From an uncultured Tateyamaria sp. (GTDB lineage: Bacteria; Pseudomonadota; Alphaproteobacteria; Rhodobacterales; Rhodobacteraceae): DNA of 64,000 nt. Numbering within the stretch: position 1 is the first letter of the stretch; each line of letters starts with the position of its first letter. The notes beneath the pieces were generated by a model. The model searched no databases. It saw nothing but the letters and a program-made list of their open reading frames with translations, and was not told where the DNA came from. The stretch covers positions 168,857-232,856 of the forward strand of contig NZ_CANMEU010000005.1 of NCBI RefSeq assembly GCF_947497045.1, in the 5' to 3' direction. This document shows, one piece after another, positions 54,180 to 62,941 of this stretch. The position numbers and the translations under genes are program-made.

Positions 54180-55670
54180 TCAGTCGGAATAGTTGGCCCG
54201 CAATACGTTCTTTTGCACTTTGCCCATCGTGTTGCGCGGCAACGCGTTCAGCAAGATATAGCGGCGCGGATGTTTGAACCGGGCCAGATGCGGTTCGACC
54301 AAGGCCGCGATCCCCGCAGCCGTCAGTGCATGATCGTCCAGCACAACCGCCGCCAAAACGCTTTCGCCGAAATCGGAGTGGGGCACGCCGAACACCGCAC
54401 TTTCCGCCACGCCCGGGACGTTGTTGATCACGTCCTCCACTTCTTTGGGATAGATGTTGTATCCGCCCGAGATGACCAGATCCTTTTGCCGACCTACGAT
54501 GGTGATCCGACCATCCTCGGTTTTGGTACCCAGGTCGCCTGTGATGAAAAAGCCGGTATCGCGCAGTTCTTCGGCTGTCTTTTCCGGCATGTTCCAGTAG
54601 CCCTGAAATACGTTGTCGCCGCGCACTTCGATCATGCCGATCTCACCGGCTGCCACAGGGGTGCCGTTGCCGGTGATCTCGACCTCGGTGCCGGGCAGGG
54701 CGTAACCGACGGTGCCTGCCACCCGCGTGCCGTCATAGGGGTTTGAGGTGATCATGTTGGTTTCCGTCATCCCGTAGCGTTCAAGGATGCGGTGGCCTGT
54801 GCGCGCCTCGAACGCAGTGTGGGTTTCGGCCAGCAGCGGGGCCGAGCCTGACACGAACAGCCGCATCTTGGCGACCAGTGCAGGGGTCAGTTGGGCCTTG
54901 TTCAGCAGGCGGGTGTAGAAGGTGGGCACGCCCATCAGCAGCGTCGATTTGGGCAATTCGTCGATGATGGCGCTCGCGTCAAAGCTGGCCATGAACCGCA
55001 CCTGCGCCCCGGCCAGTAGCGCGGTGTTCATCGCCACGAACAGCCCGTGCGTGTGAAAGATGGGCAGCGCGTGGATCAACCGATCTGCTTCGGTGATCTG
55101 CCACAGCTCGGTCAGGCTTTGTGCGTTCGACAGCAGGTTCTTGTGCGACAGCATCGCCCCTTTGGACCGGCCCGTGGTACCCGATGTATAAAGCAGAGCG
55201 GCCAGATCATCTTCGCCCCGTGCAACCGTCTCAAAGTGCCGCGGTTTCTTATCGGCTTTGCGTGACAGTGACCCGCTGCCGTCTCCGGCAAGGGTCAGGA
55301 TCTGGGCTGCCTGCGCGCACAGGCCCTCAAACGTCGCCTGATTGCCTGCATCGCAGATCACCAGCTTTGGCGTCGCATCCTCGACAAAGTACCGCGCCTC
55401 ACTTTCGGTATAGGCAGTGTTCAGGGGCAAGTAGACAGCGCCCGCCTGCACCGCCGCCCCATAAAGTGCGATGGTATCGATCAGTTTCGGGGCCTGCACG
55501 ACCACCCGGTCACCGGGGCTGACCCCAGCCTCTACCAGCGTATGGGCGATCTGGGCGATCCGGCCCACAAACTGCGCATAGCTGAGCGTTTGGCCGTTAT
55601 CGTCCGTCAGGAAAGGCGCATCGTTTTGGGTGTGCCGCGCAAACAGGGCATCATAAAGCGTATTGGTCAC
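54180..55670 (-). CDS. Malonyl-CoA synthetase-like AMP-dependent ligase (MatB-like)
   Basis: This 496-aa acyl-adenylate ligase has the motifs LLYTSGTTGRSKGAMLSHKNL (P-loop-like), the ERYGMTETNM and GDLGTKTEDGRITIVGRQKDLVISGGYNIYP signatures, and a C-terminal Lys in NTMGKVQK. It closely resembles MatB, which makes malonyl-CoA from malonate. No malonyl-CoA decarboxylase gene is adjacent. It lies 110 bases downstream of the TRAP large-subunit gene on the same strand, possibly co-transcribed. Other dicarboxylates are possible substrates. Confidence 0.8.
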   Translation of the reverse strand: MTNTLYDALFARHTQNDAPFLTDDNGQTLSYAQFVGRIAQIAHTLVEAGVSPGDRVVVQAPKLIDTIALYGAAVQAGAVYLPLNTAYTESEARYFVEDATPKLVICDAGNQATFEGLCAQAAQILTLAGDGSGSLSRKADKKPRHFETVARGEDDLAALLYTSGTTGRSKGAMLSHKNLLSNAQSLTELWQITEADRLIHALPIFHTHGLFVAMNTALLAGAQVRFMASFDASAIIDELPKSTLLMGVPTFYTRLLNKAQLTPALVAKMRLFVSGSAPLLAETHTAFEARTGHRILERYGMTETNMITSNPYDGTRVAGTVGYALPGTEVEITGNGTPVAAGEIGMIEVRGDNVFQGYWNMPEKTAEELRDTGFFITGDLGTKTEDGRITIVGRQKDLVISGGYNIYPKEVEDVINNVPGVAESAVFGVPHSDFGESVLAAVVLDDHALTAAGIAALVEPHLARFKHPRRYILLNALPRNTMGKVQKNVLRANYSD

Positions 55671-55755
55671 GGAGGGATGTCCTCGTGTCGACGTTCGGTT
55701 TGGCCCTGATCATAGAGATAGTTGGTGATGGTGCCACTTGATTGATACCTCCGGA

Positions 55756-55770
55756 TGTGCCGCAGGCACA
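55756..55770 (-). terminator. Short hairpin after dctM
   Basis: TGTGCC-GCA-GGCACA is a 6-bp stem about 11 bases past the TRAP large-subunit stop. It has no T tract on either strand and may only attenuate read-through into the MatB-like gene. Confidence 0.4.
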
Positions 55771-55780
55771 GGTCAGAACA

Positions 55781-57064
55781 TCAGCCCCCGATGAGACGTG
55801 GCAGGGTCAGCGAAATGGCCGGAACGAAGGTGATCAACATCAGCGCAATCAGGATTGCGATGTAGAAGGGCCAGATCGTGCGTACCGCCTTTTCCATCGG
55901 CAGCTTGCCCACCGCGCAGCCCACGAACAGGCAGGACCCCACGGGGGGCGTACACAGCCCAAGGCCGAGGTTCACCAGCAGGATCATTCCGAACTGCAGC
56001 GGGTCGATCCCAAGGCTGTTGGCGACAGGCAGAAAGATCGGCGTGCAGATCAGGATCAGCGCCGCCATGTCCATGATCATCCCCAGAACAAGCAGCACCA
56101 GATTGATCAGCAACAGGATCAGGACCGGATTGTCGGTCAGCCCGGTCAGCAGATCGACGGTTTTGCTGGGGACCCGGTAGAAGGTCAGCATATAGGCAAA
56201 GGCCCCCGCACAGGCGATCAGGATCATCACCATTGCGGTGGTCTTGACCGCTTGGGTCACCGCAAGGCGGAACTTCGCGACGGTGATGGAGCGGTAAACC
56301 AGCAGCGTCACGACAAAGGCATAGATCGCTCCGAAGGCCCCGGACTCGGTGACCGTGAATACCCCTGACAGCACACCGCCCACGATGATTACCGCCGTCA
56401 GCAACCCCGGTATTGCGCCAAAGAACGCAAGCAGCAGTGCGGTCCACCCCGGAAAAGGTTCCGCCTGATAGCCCCGTTTGACAGCGACCAGATAGGCCGC
56501 CAGCGCAAGGCACACGCACATCAGGATACCCGGCACGACGCCTGCCAGAAACAGTTTGGAAATCGAAATGCCACCCCCCGCCGCGATGGCAAAGATGATC
56601 ATGTTGTGGCTGGGCGGGATGATGATCCCCGCGATCGAGGATGTGACGGTGACATTCACCGCATAGTCCGCGTCATACCCTTTTTCCTTCATCACGGGGA
56701 CAAGGATCGACCCGAGCGCTGAAATGTCGGCAATGGCCGATCCCGATATGCCCCCGAACAGCATGGACGAAAACACGTTCACGATGCCAAGCCCGCCGCG
56801 TACAGCGCCAACCGCCGCCGAGGCAAAACGTACCAGCCGCATCGCGATGCCGCCGTGAAACATCAACTCGCCCGCAAAGATAAAGAACGGGATCGCCATG
56901 AGCGCAAAGACGTTGATCCCGCTCACGATCCGCTGAAAGCCGATCATCAGGGGCAACCCTTCGTACCAGAACGCGGCAATGGCCGAAATTCCCAGGGCAA
57001 AGGCAACGGGCGTGCCGATCACAACGCAAAAGGCAAACGCGCCCAACAGAACCATGATACCCAT
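55781..57064 (-). CDS. TRAP transporter large permease (DctM)
   Basis: This is a twelve-helix TRAP subunit of 427 aa, coupling sodium entry to solute uptake. The DctM signature runs from VVIGTPVAFALGISAIAAFW, and the inner loops have FSSMLFGGISGSAIADISALG and PPVGSCLFVG. It is 15 bases after dctQ. The operon is dctP-dctQ-dctM. Confidence 0.92.
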   Translation of the reverse strand: MGIMVLLGAFAFCVVIGTPVAFALGISAIAAFWYEGLPLMIGFQRIVSGINVFALMAIPFFIFAGELMFHGGIAMRLVRFASAAVGAVRGGLGIVNVFSSMLFGGISGSAIADISALGSILVPVMKEKGYDADYAVNVTVTSSIAGIIIPPSHNMIIFAIAAGGGISISKLFLAGVVPGILMCVCLALAAYLVAVKRGYQAEPFPGWTALLLAFFGAIPGLLTAVIIVGGVLSGVFTVTESGAFGAIYAFVVTLLVYRSITVAKFRLAVTQAVKTTAMVMILIACAGAFAYMLTFYRVPSKTVDLLTGLTDNPVLILLLINLVLLVLGMIMDMAALILICTPIFLPVANSLGIDPLQFGMILLVNLGLGLCTPPVGSCLFVGCAVGKLPMEKAVRTIWPFYIAILIALMLITFVPAISLTLPRLIGG

Positions 57065-57079
57065 CTGCCGTGCCTACCC

Positions 57080-57607
57080 TTATTCGATGCTGTCGGTGCG
57101 CTCATCCACGCCCAGATAGAGGCGGATGAGGTGACCGGCGGAAAACAGGAGGATCAATCCACCGCCAATGGTCAAAGGCAGCGAACGCAACCCTTCGGGC
57201 CATTGGATCAGCGGGATCAGAGAACCCCATTTGAACAGCGTCAGTTGCGCGCCAAACCACAGCATCAACCCGCCAAACCCTGCCATGAGCAGATCGCTGA
57301 TCACCAGCAAGACCGTGCGCACCCGTGCAGGCACCGTGGTGCGGAGCACTGAAACAGATAGGTGCGTGTTTTCGTGCACGCCCACCGCTGCCCCCAGAAA
57401 GGCGATCAGCATCACCAGCAGCAATGCCACCTGTTCGACCCATGTGGGCGTCGCATTGAGCACGTAGCGTCCAAAGACCAGCCAGCCGAAAATGACCGTC
57501 AGCACCACCAGTGCGACGCCCGTCACAACACGGCATAACAGCGCGATCCCATCAAGGGCCGCGTCCATGCGGCGCATTGCGGGGGGAATATCGGGGCTGT
57601 GGGTCAT
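57080..57607 (-). CDS. TRAP transporter small permease (DctQ)
   Basis: This is a four-helix small TRAP subunit of 175 aa (TGVALVVLTVIFGWLVFGRYVLNATPTWVEQVALLL is the family stretch, split over helix 1 and 2). The ATG at 57607 was chosen over a TTG seven codons upstream. The ribosome site is weak. It is 79 bases from dctP. Confidence 0.88.
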   Translation of the reverse strand: MTHSPDIPPAMRRMDAALDGIALLCRVVTGVALVVLTVIFGWLVFGRYVLNATPTWVEQVALLLVMLIAFLGAAVGVHENTHLSVSVLRTTVPARVRTVLLVISDLLMAGFGGLMLWFGAQLTLFKWGSLIPLIQWPEGLRSLPLTIGGGLILLFSAGHLIRLYLGVDERTDSIE

Positions 57608-57686
57608 AGCTTGCTTTCGGGCACACAAAGCGCCCGGATCCTGATGTGCGGAACCCGGGCACCTTTGGTTTACGACAGATCGCGCC

Positions 57687-58667
57687 TTAGTCGGTGGTCT
57701 GGATCAACTCGACCAGCGGACGCAGATCGGGGTTGGTTTCGAAATACGCCTCATAGACGGGGGCCATCGCCTCCTGAAATGGGGTTTTGTCCGCGATCTC
57801 GTTCACGACCACGCCTGCATCTTCGACGGCTTTGCGGCTGACTGCCTCACGTTCGGCCCACAAGTCGCGCTGCATAAGGGCGGATTCCTGTGCGGCCTCG
57901 GTCACGGCGGCCTGCATCTCAGGAGAGAGGGCGTTGAAGGTGTCGGTGTTGATGCAGATGCACTCGGGGATGATCAGGTGCTGGGACAGTGAATAATACC
58001 CCGCAACCTCGAAGTGGCCGGTGGATTCGTAAGAGGGCCAGTTGTTTTCGGCCCCATCCACAACGCCGGTCTTGAGGGCCTGATAGACCTCGGCAAAGGC
58101 CATGGGCGAGGGGTTGCCGCCCAGTTCGGCGATCATGCCGGTGAACAGGTCGTTGTTCATTACGCGCACCTTCATGCCCACGACATCAGCAGGCGTGTTG
58201 ATCGGCTTTTCCCCGTTGTAAAAAGACCGCGCGCCAGCGTCATACCATGCCAGTGGCAGCAGGCCCTTTTCGGCCATCCCTGCGGCGATGGCCTGTCCGC
58301 CCTCGCTGTCGAGCACGCGGAACATGTGCGGCACATCCTTAAAGACGAAGGGCAGCGAGACCACGTTGGCCGATGCCGCGATGGGTCCGATGGGGCCCAG
58401 GTTGAAATTGCCGACTTCAAGCCCGCCAAGGCGCACCTGTTCGACCGCATCGGGCTGACTGCCAAGCGTGCCGCCATGGAACATCTGCAAGGTGATTTCG
58501 CCGTCGGTCTTTTCAGACAGCAACTCGGCAAAACGGTCCATCGCGACAGTGTTTGGGTATCCGTCAACGTGGATGTTCCAGCCGCGCCAGTTGTCAGCAC
58601 TCGCAACGCCGCCGATGAGGGTCAGCGCGACGGCCCCGACCAGTGATTTGGTGATTTTGTTGAACAT
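57687..58667 (-). CDS. TRAP transporter solute-binding protein (DctP)
   Basis: This is a periplasmic binding protein of 326 aa. A signal peptide (KSLVGAVALTLIGGVASA, residues about 7-24) is followed by a DctP fold. GMKVRVMNNDLF carries the Arg that normally grips a carboxylate, and FAEVYQALKTGVVDGAENN is a family block. GGGAGG precedes the ATG at 58667. Upstream lies a TGGTATACYAG-type operator (58789-58800). A KdgF-like and an SDR gene under the same operator suggest a uronate ligand. This remains inference. Confidence 0.88.
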   Translation of the reverse strand: MFNKITKSLVGAVALTLIGGVASADNWRGWNIHVDGYPNTVAMDRFAELLSEKTDGEITLQMFHGGTLGSQPDAVEQVRLGGLEVGNFNLGPIGPIAASANVVSLPFVFKDVPHMFRVLDSEGGQAIAAGMAEKGLLPLAWYDAGARSFYNGEKPINTPADVVGMKVRVMNNDLFTGMIAELGGNPSPMAFAEVYQALKTGVVDGAENNWPSYESTGHFEVAGYYSLSQHLIIPECICINTDTFNALSPEMQAAVTEAAQESALMQRDLWAEREAVSRKAVEDAGVVVNEIADKTPFQEAMAPVYEAYFETNPDLRPLVELIQTTD

Positions 58668-58788
58668 GGTGTCCTCCCTATTTTGTTTTGAACGCTGCGA
58701 CTCCACCAGACTGCGCCGCACCCTGTCTGGGTGTCTTTGGCGCGCGTCCTTCGCGGATGGTGTCCCATTTATTCAAATCTAAGGAAGA

Positions 58789-58800
58789 CTAGTATACCAG
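58789..58800. promoter_or_regulatory. Putative GntR/FCD operator upstream of dctP
   Basis: CTAGTATACCAG is a near-perfect 12-bp palindrome in the dctP promoter region. It is identical to one of the two sites at 60172-60203. The core resembles the TGGTATACCA box known for hexuronate repressors such as UxuR. Confidence 0.65.
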
Positions 58801-58833
58801 ATTTGTCAACTGTGAATGCGCACGACCCCCGAC

Positions 58834-59349
58834 CTAGGCGGTGCCACGGACGGGTCGGTTGTTGTCGATGTTAAAGGTCATGCCGTCCAGTAGTTCCGCC
58901 AGATCGGGGCGCGCGGCGGGGCCGTTGGAGATGTCGACCAGCATCAACGTACCCTCGGGCGTGATGCCGAAGGCCCCCGGTTCGGCAAAGCGCGCATCAG
59001 TCTCTGCCTCTGACAGCGGGTCCGAGACATAGAGGCCAAGCGCGCGCATCTGCGCCTCGCTCAGTCCCCAACACAAATCAAAATTCCAGCCGAACTCGGC
59101 CCTGTCGGCCTGCGCCTTTTCCATCGTATCGGCAGAGACGACCACGACATCCATCTTTGCTGTCCAAGCGGGCAACGCATCGTTCAGTTTGTTTAGGAAC
59201 CGTTTGCAACGGGGGCAATGCCGCCCGCGATAGACGAACAGCATGGTCCAGCGATCCTTGGGCTGCCCAAGGGTGATCATTGCGCCGGTTGTGTCGCTGA
59301 ACTGCATCTTGCCAAGCGGGCCGCCGACATCTGGTCTGGGATGGGTCAT
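58834..59349 (-). CDS. AhpC/TSA-type peroxiredoxin (redoxin) family protein
   Basis: This is a thioredoxin-fold protein of 171 aa. The reactive site is YRGRHCPRCKRFLNKL, a CPRC pair in place of the single peroxidatic Cys typical of AhpC. VVSADTMEKAQADRAEFGW matches the redoxin family. The ATG at 59349 follows AGGACCGCAC. It is the second gene after the GntR regulator. A role in thiol redox is likely, but why it sits in a uronate-type operon is unclear. Confidence 0.75.
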   Translation of the reverse strand: MTHPRPDVGGPLGKMQFSDTTGAMITLGQPKDRWTMLFVYRGRHCPRCKRFLNKLNDALPAWTAKMDVVVVSADTMEKAQADRAEFGWNFDLCWGLSEAQMRALGLYVSDPLSEAETDARFAEPGAFGITPEGTLMLVDISNGPAARPDLAELLDGMTFNIDNNRPVRGTA

Positions 59350-59380
59350 GTGCGGTCCTTTTCGGGTGGCGGTGCCGTGG

Positions 59381-60082
59381 TCAGTGGCCAGGCAGCTGTT
59401 CGGTTTCAAAATAGTTGGCGTTGGTGATCGAGATCTGTTTGATCGTGTCGTCCAGCCGGGACAGATGGCGCATGCCACAGGCAATGGCGCGCTTGGCGTC
59501 ATGGTCCTTGATGGCCTCCGCGATCTCCCGGTGATCGGCGACAAGGTCAGGCATCCGATCCCCTTTTGACAGGCTCAGGATACACAAACGGTCGACCTTC
59601 GACTTTTCGGCCATGATCACGTCAAAGGCGAAATCGACCCTGGCGATTTTGCACAGGGTCTTGTGAAAGGCGTAGTCAAGCGTGCCGAACGTATCCACGT
59701 CGCTGTCGCGAATGGCGCGGTCCTGTGCGGCAAGGGCGGCATCCAGTTCGGCGGCCCCCACGGTATCGCATTCCTCGGCCGCGCGGCGCAGCACGTCGCG
59801 TTCGATGGCGGCGCGCACAAAGCGGGATTTGGCGATTTCGCGCGATGAAAAGCGTTTCACTTCGGTGGCGCGCTGCGGGCGGATCAACAGCAGATCAAGG
59901 GTGGCCAATCGGCTGAACGCGTCGCGCACGGGCTGGCGTGATACCCCGAACTGTGCGGCAATGTCCGCCTCTGAAATCTTGTCACCGGGGCGCAACCGCA
60001 AGCTCAGGATTTCTTGATGCAGATGGTCAAAGATATCATCGACACTCGTGCGTCGCTCGCCAAGTTGTGTTGCATGCACCAT
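59381..60082 (-). CDS. GntR-family (FadR/FCD) transcriptional regulator
   Basis: This 233-aa repressor has a winged helix at about residues 15-75 (GDKISEADIAAQFGVSRQPVRDAFSRL) and an FCD ligand domain. The Asp-x3-His of DYAFHKTL and the His residues of DHREIAEAI and GMRHLSRL likely bind a metal and an acidic ligand. It is divergent from the SDR gene. Two matching palindromes in between and one upstream of dctP imply it controls both. Hexuronate or related acids are typical effectors of this group. Confidence 0.85.
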   Translation of the reverse strand: MVHATQLGERRTSVDDIFDHLHQEILSLRLRPGDKISEADIAAQFGVSRQPVRDAFSRLATLDLLLIRPQRATEVKRFSSREIAKSRFVRAAIERDVLRRAAEECDTVGAAELDAALAAQDRAIRDSDVDTFGTLDYAFHKTLCKIARVDFAFDVIMAEKSKVDRLCILSLSKGDRMPDLVADHREIAEAIKDHDAKRAIACGMRHLSRLDDTIKQISITNANYFETEQLPGH

Positions 60083-60171
60083 TGCGCCGTCTCCATCGTG
60101 CGTCTGATCTGCACCGTCCTAGCGAAACTCTGGTCGGAACAAAACCAGTCTGTGGTCAGTAATAGATGGGA

Positions 60172-60203
60172 CTGGTATACCAGTTAAGGGACTAGTATAC
60201 CAG
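60172..60203. promoter_or_regulatory. Paired GntR operators in the gntR/SDR divergent promoter
   Basis: CTGGTATACCAG (60172-60183) is a perfect palindrome. CTAGTATACCAG (60192-60203) repeats it with centres 20 bp apart, two helical turns, as expected for two dimers bound side by side. They lie 28-59 bases before the SDR ATG. Confidence 0.72.
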
Positions 60204-60230
60204 CGGGGGTTCAGCAGAAAGGGACGTCAT

Positions 60231-60974
60231 ATGAAACTTGCAGGTCAAACCGCGATTGTCACAGGCGGAGGGCGCGATATCGGCCTTGCGGCAGCTTTGA
60301 AGCTGGCCAGTGAAGGGGCCAATGTGGCGATCAACTACTTTTCCAGCAGCGCGGGTGCTGACGCTGCGGTGAGTGAAATCACCAAGGCCGGTGGCCGCGC
60401 CTTTGCCCTCAAAGGGGATCTGACCAAGCCCGAGGACGTCGACGCGCTGGTCTCGAGAACCGTTGCCGAATTTGGCGGGATCAATGTGCTGGTCAACAAT
60501 GCAGGGGGTCTCGTCGCGCGCAAACCCATTGCCGAGATGCCGCTATCGCACTGGACCACGGTGATGGATCTGAATCTCACCAGCCTCTTTCTGATGACCA
60601 AGGCCTGCCTTGCGCATATGGACGAGGGGGCGATCGTTAATCTGGCCAGTCAGGCCGCGCGGGATGGGGGCGGGCCGGGCGCGGTTGCATATGCGACCTC
60701 GAAAGGGGCTGTGATGACCATGAGCCGCGCACTTGCCAAAGAGGTGGGGCCAAACATCCGCGTCAACGCGCTGTGCCCGGGCATGATTGATACCGATTTC
60801 CACAACATTCACACGCCTGATGCGGGACGGCGCGGATACGAGGCCGCGGCCCCACTGAAAAGACAAGGCACGACCGAGGATACCGCGAACCTGATCCTGT
60901 TTCTGGCCTGTGCCGATTCCGCCTTTGTGACGGGTGCCAATATCGACATCAATGGTGGCATGCTGTTTTCCTGA
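60231..60974 (+). CDS. SDR-family oxidoreductase
   Basis: This is a classical short-chain dehydrogenase of 247 aa. The cofactor loop is GGGRDIGLAAAL, NNAG is present, and the catalytic set is N, S, Y and K (ASQAARDGGGPGAVAYATSKGAV). It ends INGGMLFS. In the context of a KdgF-like cupin it could reduce 4-deoxy-5-hexoseulose uronate to 2-keto-3-deoxygluconate or act as a KduD-like dehydrogenase. The reaction is inferred. Confidence 0.85.
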   Translation: MKLAGQTAIVTGGGRDIGLAAALKLASEGANVAINYFSSSAGADAAVSEITKAGGRAFALKGDLTKPEDVDALVSRTVAEFGGINVLVNNAGGLVARKPIAEMPLSHWTTVMDLNLTSLFLMTKACLAHMDEGAIVNLASQAARDGGGPGAVAYATSKGAVMTMSRALAKEVGPNIRVNALCPGMIDTDFHNIHTPDAGRRGYEAAAPLKRQGTTEDTANLILFLACADSAFVTGANIDINGGMLFS

Positions 60975-60995
60975 CCGTTCCGAAAGGGTTCACAT

Positions 60996-61307
60996 ATGAC
61001 CGATTTCCCTGTCATCCCCACCGGCGAAGATGTCACACGTCAGGTGTTGTCTGACCATCCCGACCTGATGGTCGTCGTCTTTCGCTTTGCCAGCGCAGGT
61101 GCAGAGGGTGCGTTGCACAATCACCCCCATGTGCAATCCACCTATGTGGAAAGCGGGCGCTTCCGCTTCACGCTTGGGGAGCGGCAACAGGAGGTTGGGC
61201 CGGGGGACAGTTTTGTCGTGCCATCCGAGATGACCCATGGCTGTGTCTGCCTTGAGCCGGGCACGCTGGTCGACTGCTTTACCCCGCGCCGGGACGATTT
61301 CCTGTAA
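60996..61307 (+). CDS. KdgF-like cupin (unsaturated-uronate ring-opening)
   Basis: This is a small cupin of 103 aa. GALHNHPHVQSTYVESGRF holds H41, H43 and Q47, and H81 in MTHGCVCLEPG completes the metal site. CFTPRRDDFL matches the catalytic C-terminus of KdgF, which opens 4,5-unsaturated galacturonate or mannuronate from pectin or alginate. Length and ending fit KdgF closely. It is 21 bases after the SDR gene, with AAAGGG upstream. Confidence 0.8.
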   Translation: MTDFPVIPTGEDVTRQVLSDHPDLMVVVFRFASAGAEGALHNHPHVQSTYVESGRFRFTLGERQQEVGPGDSFVVPSEMTHGCVCLEPGTLVDCFTPRRDDFL

Positions 61308-61555
61308 GGCTCTACATCCACATCACGGGTGTTGAGATCGGCGCGAGCCGGGCAATCCGTACAGCATCGGGGCCCGGCATCTTGTTGATCATAGTGGGCG
61401 CAATGCGGAGCCGTCTTGGCTGGGCATGTCATGCCTTGCACAAGAGCACGCGGGCCGCGTTCCAAGTGAAAATAACTTTTACGAGAATGCGCCCTTGTTC
61501 TACCGCAGGTTTATAGGCAAGACTTCGCTCACGGAAACGTTAATGAGTTGTGAAC

Positions 61556-62113
61556 ATGACCAAACCTGATGCGGCCTCAACCTCGAATGCCAACGGATCT
61601 GCGGACCAGATCGACCCCGAGTTGGTCAAGAAACTAACTACTTTGCGCGCGCAGGTCCGAGAAGGGTTTGGCAAAGTCGTCATGTCAATGATGGCGCTGC
61701 CACGTTACCGCCACCAGTCCATTGCCGACCTTCAGCATCTGGTTCTTGAGCCATTGATTCGGGATCGTGTGGCAATTGCGTACCCGTCTGAGACAACCGA
61801 GGTTGCCTCGGACATCGCCGGACTTGCTATTTGGGCCAGCGTCTCAGACGAGGTCGACGCAAAAATCCGCGAACAGATCAAGGCAGGCGTGTTCCCGATC
61901 CGGCTGAAGGCCGAAGACTGGATCTCAGGCTCCAACAATTGGCTGCTCGACGTTATCGCGCCGGATCAGAAGACGACGGCGCGGGTGATTGCGAACTTCA
62001 AACAGGTGGTGAAAGAGGGTGACTTACGGCTGCATCCTATGATTGCACGTCTGGTGGATAAGGAGACGTTGGAGAAGATGGGTGGGACAGATCGTGAGCC
62101 CACGGTCAACTGA
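61556..62113 (+). CDS. HlyC/CyaC-family toxin-activating lysine acyltransferase
   Basis: This 185-aa protein aligns with HlyC, which transfers fatty acyl groups from acyl-ACP to lysines of RTX toxins. GKVVMSMMALPRYRHQSIADL corresponds to GHVSWLWASSPLHRNWPVSL, placing catalytic His at H53. WASVSDEVDAKI corresponds to WANLSLENEI. EDWISGSNNWLLDVIAP corresponds to EDWTSGDRKWFIDWIAP, placing catalytic Asp at D132. There is an extra N-terminal stretch of about 30 residues and a short C-terminus. The start is the ATG at 61556. A GTG at 61550 is possible. A toxin substrate with GGxGxD repeats is not seen beside it, so the neighbouring unknown proteins may be its targets. Confidence 0.8.
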   Translation: MTKPDAASTSNANGSADQIDPELVKKLTTLRAQVREGFGKVVMSMMALPRYRHQSIADLQHLVLEPLIRDRVAIAYPSETTEVASDIAGLAIWASVSDEVDAKIREQIKAGVFPIRLKAEDWISGSNNWLLDVIAPDQKTTARVIANFKQVVKEGDLRLHPMIARLVDKETLEKMGGTDREPTVN

Positions 62114-62130
62114 TAGATGGGACACCAGGT

Positions 62131-62925
62131 TTGTTTTTTTCAACAACGATAAGGGTCTTTTCCATAGCCGCGATGTGCGTCGTTGCTTTTGCGGGATACC
62201 TATATATCCAAAACTACTGGAATGAACGGGAACTAGATCCGGTTGCACTGCAAGATGGAAAATTGCAATACCGTGTCATTCATGACGGCAAAGATCGCAA
62301 GCGAGGAACCGCAGATGATGTAGTTTGGGATGTTCCGCTGCCCGCCACCTTTGAAATTTGGCGAGCGTATGCAGACCATCGGCCGCACGACGAAGACTTT
62401 GAGTTCTTACACGCTGGCTTTGATCTGGGTTCAATCGGAATCCAGAGCGTTGGAGCGGAGTCAAACGTAAAACTTCGGTTTCTGCCGCATCGATTTGAAC
62501 AAGGCGCACGCCCGTACAAACACCGGGCCACGTCGACTTTTCTAAGCGATTTTGACTACATCGAAAATATCTCTTGTCGGCTCGGCGAAGACTTGGGGAA
62601 CGGTAGCTACGCGTTTCGAGAGCCTACTCAGGATGAAATAGTCGAGATGCGTACAGTCTACGGACCCGATGTCGATTTCATGGCCGGCAGTTGCCTGACG
62701 AAATCAGACAAGAGAACCCGAATTGGGTTTTTCAGGCAGGACAGCAATCCCGCAGGTTGGGGGTATTGCTATTTCGAAACAGGGCGTTGCTCATTTGATC
62801 TTTGGTATCCGATAGAACGGATCGTCGAAGTTGAGTTCGCGAGAAACAACCTTTCCCTATTGCCTGAAATGGATGAATTCATTTCCGAAATTGTGTCGGA
62901 AAGTTCTGCAGGATTGAACAAGTAA
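62131..62925 (+). CDS. Membrane-anchored protein of unknown function
   Basis: This is a protein of about 264 aa with one N-terminal hydrophobic helix (FSIAAMCVVAFAGYLYI, residues about 10-26) and a soluble, probably periplasmic body. The body has five or so cysteines (FCYFETGRC-like region, ISCRLGED, GSCLTKSD) that could form disulfides. I do not recognise it. The start is a TTG at 62131. An ATG at 62173 would cut the helix. It lies 17 bases after the HlyC-like gene and is more A/T-rich than the window average. Immunity or accessory function for the next gene is speculation. Confidence 0.6.
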   Translation: MFFSTTIRVFSIAAMCVVAFAGYLYIQNYWNERELDPVALQDGKLQYRVIHDGKDRKRGTADDVVWDVPLPATFEIWRAYADHRPHDEDFEFLHAGFDLGSIGIQSVGAESNVKLRFLPHRFEQGARPYKHRATSTFLSDFDYIENISCRLGEDLGNGSYAFREPTQDEIVEMRTVYGPDVDFMAGSCLTKSDKRTRIGFFRQDSNPAGWGYCYFETGRCSFDLWYPIERIVEVEFARNNLSLLPEMDEFISEIVSESSAGLNK

Positions 62926-62941
62926 TGAGAAGTGTTCGACA

